Positions 58,646 through 64,000 of a stretch of 64,000 nt of DNA are shown here, one piece after another. The notes under the pieces were generated by a model. That model worked only from the letters and a program-made list of their open reading frames with translations, ran no database searches and had not been told where the DNA came from. Positions within the stretch are counted from its first letter, which is position 1, and every line of letters begins with the position of its first letter. Source of the stretch: Paenibacillus_AA sp045062745 (lineage in GTDB: Bacteria; Bacillota; Bacilli; Paenibacillales; NBRC-103111); the NCBI RefSeq assembly GCF_045062745.1, contig NZ_JBJGED010000032.1, positions 1-64,000 on the forward strand, read 5' to 3'. The position numbers were made by a program, and so were the translations under genes.

Positions 58646-60262
58646 ATGAGGGAAGTAAAAATGGTTCTGTCTACCGTACTGGCCGCATCTGTCTTACTGA
58701 GCGCTTGTTCGACCAATAAGGAGGCCCCGGAACCCACAACTGGTCAAAACCAACCCAGCCCGCCAAACCAATCGGTCAAGCCTGCCAGAGAGAAAATGTC
58801 ACTCCACTTTTTCCTAGGCGGCGATGCGAATGCCGTCCTTCCGGCCGGGGACGACGATTTCATCAAAAAAACGATCGAACAGAAATTCAATGTCGAATTA
58901 AAAATCGATACGATGCCGTTTAATGAGGACCGCAAAAACAAGCTGTACGCCCGGATCGCCGCGGGCGATATTCCCGACATGTTCCTGTCGGTAGGCAACG
59001 AATCGATTGACCTCGCCAAGCAGGGTGTGTTTGCCGATCTATCGAAATACGTAACCCCGCAAAAAATGCCGAATTATTTCAAATGGGTAACCGAGGATGA
59101 GGTCAAACGATTCCAATTGAAGGGTTCGTTTGTTCGCGCCCCTCGTCCGGTTGAAAAGCGGGGGCAATGGTCTTATTGGATCCGCAAGGACTGGCTCGAC
59201 AAGCTGCAGCTGAATATGCCGACCAATTATGACGAGCTGACGAATGTGATGCGGGCCTTCGCCAAAAAAGATCCGGACGGCAACGGCAAAGACGACACGT
59301 ACGGGTTCACCCTCGCGGGGGATGGAAAAAACATCCCGTACATGTTTCCGCAATTCAAGAAACACGGCCTGATCGGAACCGGTTTCGTCGATGCGAACGG
59401 CGAGTTCCACGACAGCACAAGCGATCCGAAAGCCGGAGCTGTGATTGACGACATCCGGGTGTGGATTAAGGAAGGGCTACTCGATCCGGATTGGTATCTC
59501 TCCAGCGGTGCCAAAGTGTATGAGAAATTTGCGCAAGGCAAGGTAGGAATGGTATGGGGAAGCGGCGCCAAAGCAATAGCATTCGAATCCGAACCGTCCA
59601 GCTATTACAACATGCTCAAAAAGGTCGTGCCTACCGCCGAAATCGTGCCGTTCAACCCGTTTCCGAACGATCCGGTGTGGGTGGAGGATCTGATGACCTT
59701 GCCGTTCCTGATCAACGTCAAGCTGGAGAAAGAACCGGCCAAGATGGAGCGTATCATTGAAATTTTGGACTGGTTGTGCAGCGAGGAGGGCTTCCTGCTG
59801 ACGAGTTACGGCCAGGAGGGCAAGCATTTCACGAAAAGCGGAAAAGAAATTACGCTTAAGCCGGATGCTATCAAAACCGATATCATCGATAAAGGAAATT
59901 TCCTCAGCATATGGGGTTTTATGGTGCCAGGACCAACAACTACATCCGGTGAGCCGCTCGGCATCAAGGTCGTGGATCCGCGCATGACCGACCGCGACCG
60001 TAAAATATTAGATACGTTAAAAACGTACAAGTTCGGACAGGGTTTCGGTACCAGTGTAGTTCCGCCTGAAGGCGTCAACACCGCCGATGTCCGCAAACGG
60101 CTGAACGAGCTGCTTTCGAAAATGCTGTTTGAGGACAAAGATTCGTCCAATTGGCCGAAATACCGCGAGGAGCTCATGACTACTTACAAGGGTAAACAGT
60201 TGTTCGACGCTTATGTACAGCAAATGAGAGCCGTGGGGCTTAAAGTGAACGATTTTAAATGA
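58646..60262 (+). CDS. Extracellular solute-binding lipoprotein (LplA/family 1 type)
   Basis: A 538-residue lipoprotein. Lipobox LLSAC (C near 21) after a 20-residue signal, a proline-rich linker, then an SBP_bac_1 fold. A calcium-loop-like DPDGNGKDDTYG (typical of this LplA group) and MFLSVGNESIDLAKQGVFADLS are visible. AGAGGAGG is 11 bases before ATG 58646; ATG 58661 is an alternative. No permease genes adjoin, so it is an orphan or uses permeases encoded elsewhere. Converges on the GntR-SBP gene. Confidence 0.88.
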   Translation: MREVKMVLSTVLAASVLLSACSTNKEAPEPTTGQNQPSPPNQSVKPAREKMSLHFFLGGDANAVLPAGDDDFIKKTIEQKFNVELKIDTMPFNEDRKNKLYARIAAGDIPDMFLSVGNESIDLAKQGVFADLSKYVTPQKMPNYFKWVTEDEVKRFQLKGSFVRAPRPVEKRGQWSYWIRKDWLDKLQLNMPTNYDELTNVMRAFAKKDPDGNGKDDTYGFTLAGDGKNIPYMFPQFKKHGLIGTGFVDANGEFHDSTSDPKAGAVIDDIRVWIKEGLLDPDWYLSSGAKVYEKFAQGKVGMVWGSGAKAIAFESEPSSYYNMLKKVVPTAEIVPFNPFPNDPVWVEDLMTLPFLINVKLEKEPAKMERIIEILDWLCSEEGFLLTSYGQEGKHFTKSGKEITLKPDAIKTDIIDKGNFLSIWGFMVPGPTTTSGEPLGIKVVDPRMTDRDRKILDTLKTYKFGQGFGTSVVPPEGVNTADVRKRLNELLSKMLFEDKDSSNWPKYREELMTTYKGKQLFDAYVQQMRAVGLKVNDFK

Positions 60263-60275
60263 CGGACCGCACCTT

Positions 60276-61694
60276 TCAAGGTTGCAATACAGCCATGCGC
60301 GGGACGAGACGTTTCCATCTCCGGGCAAACGCGGGCGCCGACTCGATGGCGAGCCAAAAAAAGTTCATGTTTTCGATCAACTCTTCCATCGTTTCATTAT
60401 CGGGGAACAGCTCGTGAACGTGATAATTGCCCGGCATCGCTTCTTCCGTTGCATTGTAAAAGGCCAACAGCTCGGCGCTTACTTTCGTACGGTTGACCGC
60501 AGGCACAATGGACAGGAAAGGCGTTTCCGAACAAAGGGACGTTTGCGCCTCCAATCCGAGCGCGGTACGCAGGAACGACTGCGCCAGTTCGGGCTTGGGG
60601 GAGCATTTTGGGATTAGCAGAGCGTTGGTAGTGAGCAAAGTGGAGGAGCACGGGCCGAAAGGAAGGGGAGCGATCTGAGGCTCAAAGTCAAGCGGCTCGT
60701 CCAACCAGGATGCCAGTTCGTATGTGGTTGTCAAGGTCATCGCCGCTTTGCCGTTTTTGAACGGGTGTTGATGCGTACGGAGGCTGTCAACATTAAACGT
60801 TACCGCAATCCGTTCCCGGTGAAGAAGATCGTGAAGAAATGCGCTTGTTTTTTGCAAAATGTCATCATAATCGGAGATGGCGGAAGACATGAGGCCGTTT
60901 TGCATGGCAAACACCGGCCATCTCCCGATGCCTCGGGTAAACATAAGACCGTACTGATCGATCAAGCCGTCTCCGTTCGTATCCGCGGATATCGTCCGCG
61001 CCGCCTCCATAAAAGCATCCTTGGTCCAGCCTGCATAAGGCTTCGTTGCCTGGCGGCTCTCGAACAAATCGGGATTATAAGCCAGGAATACGGTCGAAAA
61101 CGTGACCGGTGCCGCAATTCTCCCCGAACCGAACCGGAGCCCTTCCAGCAGCCGCGGGTAAATGTCGGGCATCCCATCGGACATGAGGGGTTCCAGGTCG
61201 TAAAACTCTTCATAGTTGTCCAAGTTTCTTAGTAGCGAATCGTAGGTCAGGACGAGATCCGGCTTGATCCCGTGCTTTTCGTGTGTTCGGAGATGTTCCG
61301 CTAGATCCGCGCCGGTAGGTGCCTCCAGCAAGCTGATTTCCACATTGGGATGCAGCCTGCGGAACTCGTTTATGAAAATATCCAGTCCACCGTGCTCCAC
61401 GAAAAAATTAGGCGACGGAACAAGGATCTGGAAGGTTCTTGCCGCATCCTCGGGCAGCACGAATTGAGCCGACACTCTCGTTCCGGCTCCAGGCCTTCGT
61501 TCGATTAGCCCTTCAACTTCCAGCAATTCAAGCGCTTTGCGGACGGAAGTCCGGCTTAATCGGTATTGCTCGCACAATTGGTGCTCCGTCGGGAGGAAAT
61601 CATTAGGCTTCAGAAAGCCTGTCATTATTTGTTCGCGCAGTACGTGGGCAAGCTTTTGATATCGAAACGCTCTCGAAGATTTCAAGTGAAACAT
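60276..61694 (-). CDS. GntR regulator fused to a solute-binding-protein domain
   Basis: A 472-residue protein. Residues about 10-75 are a GntR winged helix (LAHVLREQIMTGFLKPNDFLPTEHQLCEQYRLSRTSVRKALELLEVEGLIERRPGAGTRVS). Residues about 85-460 form an SBP_bac_1 fold with no signal peptide (TFQILVPSPNFFVEHGGLDIFINEFRRLHPNVEISLLE, ADTNGDGLIDQYG). So a periplasmic-type binding fold serves as the intracellular effector domain, as LacI does with a different SBP type. Likely senses the oligosaccharide made by the lyase region. The promoter faces the acetyltransferase gene. Confidence 0.9.
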   Translation of the reverse strand: MFHLKSSRAFRYQKLAHVLREQIMTGFLKPNDFLPTEHQLCEQYRLSRTSVRKALELLEVEGLIERRPGAGTRVSAQFVLPEDAARTFQILVPSPNFFVEHGGLDIFINEFRRLHPNVEISLLEAPTGADLAEHLRTHEKHGIKPDLVLTYDSLLRNLDNYEEFYDLEPLMSDGMPDIYPRLLEGLRFGSGRIAAPVTFSTVFLAYNPDLFESRQATKPYAGWTKDAFMEAARTISADTNGDGLIDQYGLMFTRGIGRWPVFAMQNGLMSSAISDYDDILQKTSAFLHDLLHRERIAVTFNVDSLRTHQHPFKNGKAAMTLTTTYELASWLDEPLDFEPQIAPLPFGPCSSTLLTTNALLIPKCSPKPELAQSFLRTALGLEAQTSLCSETPFLSIVPAVNRTKVSAELLAFYNATEEAMPGNYHVHELFPDNETMEELIENMNFFWLAIESAPAFARRWKRLVPRMAVLQP

Positions 61695-61817
61695 TCCTCC
61701 GTCACGGCATAATACGTTTATAGTTAATCATACAAAGTTAGCAAAGGTAACGCAAATGAATGTGCATAATTTAAGACATTTATCTGTTTTTAGATACAAA
61801 TCGATTAGGGGGCAATT

Positions 61818-62999
61818 ATGGAAGAAATACGGATATTAACGGAAAATGAGATGCCGGATAGCGCAGAGTTGATCCATTTTGCTTTTAAAAGCTCCAATCG
61901 GGCGGACGACCCGCTCGTCAAATGTTTGCCCGAGGATACTTGGGGGTATTTTATCGATGGACAGCTTGCGGCGAATATCGTGATTTTGCCGCTCCAGGCC
62001 TTTGTAAACGGGTATGTTCATGAGATGGGGATGATTGCGGGCGTGGCCTCGTGGCCTGAATACCGGAAGGGGGGAACGGTACGGCAGCTGATGATTCGCG
62101 GCTTGCAGGCTATGAAAGACAAAGGGCAGACGATCTCGTATTTGGGTCCCTTTTCTTATTCGTTCTATCGGAGATTCGGCTGGGAGATGATGTACGAGTA
62201 TAAGAAGTATACCTTGAAAGCGAACTGCGTGCCCGATTGGCGCGGATCGGGGAGCGTAAGCAGAATACGGCCAGACCTCCCTCGGCTGAACGACATCTAT
62301 GTCCGATATGCAGCGAAGTATAACGGGATGGCTAATCGTTCTGTGGAACGATGGAACTCTTCCATCCTCGCGAACAAAAAAGGCATGATCGCGGTTTATT
62401 GCAATGAAGCGGGTGAAGATCGGGGATATTTGATCTACGAATATAGGGGAGTCCAATTAACGATTCACGAGTTCGTCTACTTGGATCGCGATGCGAACAA
62501 GGGGCTGTGGGAGTTTATCCGCAAGCAGGACAGCATGTACGAATCGGTGACGTTCAAAGCGCCTGCGGACGACCGGTTTCCGTTTCTGATCGATAATCCG
62601 AAAGGACTCGAGATAAGCTTTCCGGCCCACCTGATGGCGCGGATTATCGATGTCCCCGGATTTTTGGCGAAGTGCCGTTTCAAAGAAAACGGAGGGGGTA
62701 CGGCAATCGGGTTAACGGTAACCGATGAATACGCGCCATGGAACAACGGTACGTACCGGCTATCGATCGGGGAGGACGGTGCTGTGGAAGTCCGGCCGAC
62801 AGTAGCCGGCGTATCCGCCGATGGAAGCTTGCCGCATTTAGCCTGCGATATCCAAACGATGTCTACATTGATGATCGGCTATCAGAAGCCGTCTTTTTTG
62901 CATGAGATCGGGCGGCTGCAAGGAAGCGTAGAGGCGGTCCGAGTGCTCGAAGAGCGGTTGCCGGGCCATACCCCGTATTATTTGGATTTCGGATATTAA
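61818..62999 (+). CDS. Eis-like GNAT acetyltransferase with SCP2-type C-terminus
   Basis: A 393-residue protein. N-terminal GNAT domain (VHEMGMIAGVASWPEYRKGGTVRQLMIRGLQAMKDKGQTISYLGPFSYSFYRRFGWEM) with the acetyl-CoA loop R-K-G-G-T-V; middle second GNAT-like domain; C-terminal SCP2-like domain (FLAKCRFKENGGGTAIGLTVTDEY). Eis-type enzymes acetylate aminoglycosides or other amines; the C-terminus supplies the catalytic carboxylate. Divergent from the GntR gene across 123 bp containing TAGATACAAA. Confidence 0.85.
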   Translation: MEEIRILTENEMPDSAELIHFAFKSSNRADDPLVKCLPEDTWGYFIDGQLAANIVILPLQAFVNGYVHEMGMIAGVASWPEYRKGGTVRQLMIRGLQAMKDKGQTISYLGPFSYSFYRRFGWEMMYEYKKYTLKANCVPDWRGSGSVSRIRPDLPRLNDIYVRYAAKYNGMANRSVERWNSSILANKKGMIAVYCNEAGEDRGYLIYEYRGVQLTIHEFVYLDRDANKGLWEFIRKQDSMYESVTFKAPADDRFPFLIDNPKGLEISFPAHLMARIIDVPGFLAKCRFKENGGGTAIGLTVTDEYAPWNNGTYRLSIGEDGAVEVRPTVAGVSADGSLPHLACDIQTMSTLMIGYQKPSFLHEIGRLQGSVEAVRVLEERLPGHTPYYLDFGY

Positions 63000-63012
63000 T
63001 ATGCGGACACCC

Positions 63013-63074
63013 TTGCATCAGCCGTGACGATTGTCAGTGCGGGATAGTAATCTATCCCGAGTGATGCAAAGGAG
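63013..63074 (+). promoter_or_regulatory. Candidate structured leader (three-way junction) before yheCD-like gene
   Basis: TTGCATCA (63013-63020) pairs with TGATGCAA (63062-63069) as a closing stem. Inside are two hairpins: TGAC/GTCA (63025-63036) and the perfect 8-bp CGGGATAG/CTATCCCG (63040-63059). The closing stem ends on the AAAGGAG ribosome binding site (63068-63074), 8 bases before ATG 63083. This is the layout of a cis-acting RNA or a protein-binding leader. No known riboswitch class was recognised. Confidence 0.5.
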
Positions 63075-63082
63075 ATGATAGG

Positions 63083-63850
63083 ATGCGTAAAAAGGGCAGC
63101 GGCAGCCTGAAGGTCAAGAGCAAATGGAAGAAGACGAAATGGTTATTGTCCGACCGCGTATTGAGACGATTCGTTCCCGAAACGAAGCGGTTCACGCGTT
63201 CGTCGCTTAACGAGATGACTCGCCGTTACAAGATGGTGTATTTCAAACCGACCATAGGTTATGGCGGCAACGGTATAGCGCGCATTGAACGGACGGCATC
63301 CCGGAGGTTCCGGGTCAAGAAACTCGCGAGAACGTTTAAGGTATCCTCCGCAAATTCCCTTTATGGTCGATTGAGGAGAATCGCTCGCCGGAGGAGCTAT
63401 CTGCTGCAAAAGGGCATTTACTTGCAAACTTCCCGCGGCAGACCCTTCGACTTCCGGGTAATGATGCAAAAGACGCGAGGGGGCAAGTGGGTGCCATCCG
63501 TCTTGGTAGTCAAGCTTGGCAAACCGAATAAAGTCGTCACGAACTATCATCAGGGAGGAAAGCTTGCGCTTGTACGGCCGACGTTGCGAGGTGCGGGCTA
63601 TACCGCGACTCAGATCAATCGCTATATTCGGCGGCTGAAGACGCTGGGTATGCAGACGGCCCGCTGCTTCAACCGCCGCAGCGCTCGGTTTAAGGAGCTC
63701 GGTCTTGACGTGGCGCTCGGTCGCCGTGGGCGGCTGTGGATTCTTGAGGTGAACACCCATCCGAGTATCGGAGGCTTAAAGTCGCTTGCCGACAAAAGGC
63801 CGTACCGGACTGCGATCCGGTACGCCAGACAGTACGGGAGAATGAAATAA
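63083..63850 (+). CDS. YheC/YheD-type ATP-grasp protein
   Basis: A 255-residue, very basic protein. MVYFKPTIGYGGNGIARIER is the ATP-binding strand-loop, YLLQKGIYLQTSRGRPFDFRVMMQK the central region, and GLDVALGRRGRLWILEVNTHPSIGG the metal-binding E-x-N motif of the ATP-grasp fold. YheC/D proteins occur in spore formers, associated with the spore coat or cortex in Bacillus; substrate unknown. AAAGGAG precedes ATG 63083. Confidence 0.88.
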   Translation: MRKKGSGSLKVKSKWKKTKWLLSDRVLRRFVPETKRFTRSSLNEMTRRYKMVYFKPTIGYGGNGIARIERTASRRFRVKKLARTFKVSSANSLYGRLRRIARRRSYLLQKGIYLQTSRGRPFDFRVMMQKTRGGKWVPSVLVVKLGKPNKVVTNYHQGGKLALVRPTLRGAGYTATQINRYIRRLKTLGMQTARCFNRRSARFKELGLDVALGRRGRLWILEVNTHPSIGGLKSLADKRPYRTAIRYARQYGRMK

Positions 63851-63870
63851 CAATTGGGGCCCGATCTGCA

Positions 63871-64000
63871 TTAATCGAACCGGTACTCCGCCTGATAGAC
63901 GGCGTCAGCTCCGGTACGGCGGACCATCACGCCCCAGCGCAGGAGATCGGCGCGGTGCTCAGGCCCTTGGAAGACGTAGACAACCGTGCCGGGGCGGCCC
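63871..64000 (-). CDS. C-terminus of an unrecognised protein (partial)
   Basis: On the minus strand an open frame enters from the window end and stops at TAA 63871-63873: the last residues read GRPGTVVYVFQGPEHRADLL, then RWGVMVRRTGADAVYQAEYRFD. Forty-two codons are visible; composition looks coding. I do not recognise the family. Confidence 0.6.
   Translation of the reverse strand, partial: GRPGTVVYVFQGPEHRADLLRWGVMVRRTGADAVYQAEYRFD

Noticed and set aside
1..64000. CRISPR arrays, tRNA, rRNA, transposases, phage integrases
   Set aside because: Looked for by eye on both strands; no regularly spaced direct repeats, cloverleaf with T-loop, or recombinase motifs were seen. A dedicated search could still find small RNAs.

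Overview
The window reads as chromosome of a spore-forming Gram-positive of the Paenibacillaceae (Paenibacillus/Cohnella-like). This is inferred from strong AAGGAGG-type ribosome binding sites, SigA-type TTGACA/TATAAT promoters, a CcpA cre box, yojF-bshB2 and ywqA/ywqB-like gene pairs, LplA-type solute-binding lipoproteins and many Paenibacillus-type secreted polysaccharide enzymes. No rRNA, tRNA, CRISPR array, transposase or phage gene was seen. It is a typical accessory-rich stretch with small, independently regulated modules.

Layout. 1-6063: an autoregulated Xre/DUF6442 pair, a three-gene membrane operon (TM2-like duplicated protein, glycine-rich membrane protein, CBO0543 family), a glyoxalase-fold protein, an AraC regulator and an OmpR-type two-component system. 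6251-9626: DUF6220, a small membrane protein, a VOC protein and an MMPL exporter. 9765-13250: a methyltransferase, then a PadR-controlled DrrAB-like ABC exporter with two DUF1048 proteins. 13452-17532: an ECF42-type sigma factor with three YCII/DGPF proteins, an alpha/beta hydrolase and a YdeI/OmdA-type protein; three transcription units share the same unusual promoter ([T/C]GTCGA, 17 bp, CGTTGT, 4 bp, ATAGAGG). 17606-21587: RibD-like reductase, DoxX, a possible DUF4304-like protein, VOC, a PLC/nuclease-like hydrolase and a DNA alkylation repair protein.

21790-27522 encodes a 1910-residue secreted protein (two RCC1 propellers, Ig-like Big_5 modules, a clan GH-A glycosidase and a FIMAH tail). 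27706-32094 is a second two-component system plus MMPL exporter. 32174-39712 holds small stress or housekeeping genes: DUF1259, VOC, a sigma factor with an odd start and tail, a TetR-controlled SDR plus DUF6220 unit, an OYE reductase divergent from a SufR-like regulator, GIY-YIG, DUF1801 and YrdB. 39864-43413 has a PadR/MFS module and the bacillithiol genes yojF-bshB2. 43492-47999 is a SWIM/SNF2 pair. 48132-52169 has a GT2/PlsY-like pair, a spermidine-synthase-like protein and a uracil/xanthine permease.

52398-61694 is a polysaccharide-degradation region: a PL22-type oligogalacturonate lyase, a 1514-residue secreted heparinase/alginate-lyase-type protein with a cre box, an orphan solute-binding lipoprotein, and a GntR regulator fused to a solute-binding domain. 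A TTTGTATC-like motif recurs in their control regions. The window ends with an Eis-like acetyltransferase and a YheC/D ATP-grasp protein whose leader can fold into a compact three-way junction next to the ribosome binding site.

Observations most worth following are the ECF42-type regulon, the structured yheCD leader, the RCC1-glycosidase giant, the GntR-SBP fusion locus, three genes that appear to start at ATT, ATA or ATC behind a good ribosome binding site, and two families of dispersed non-coding repeats.
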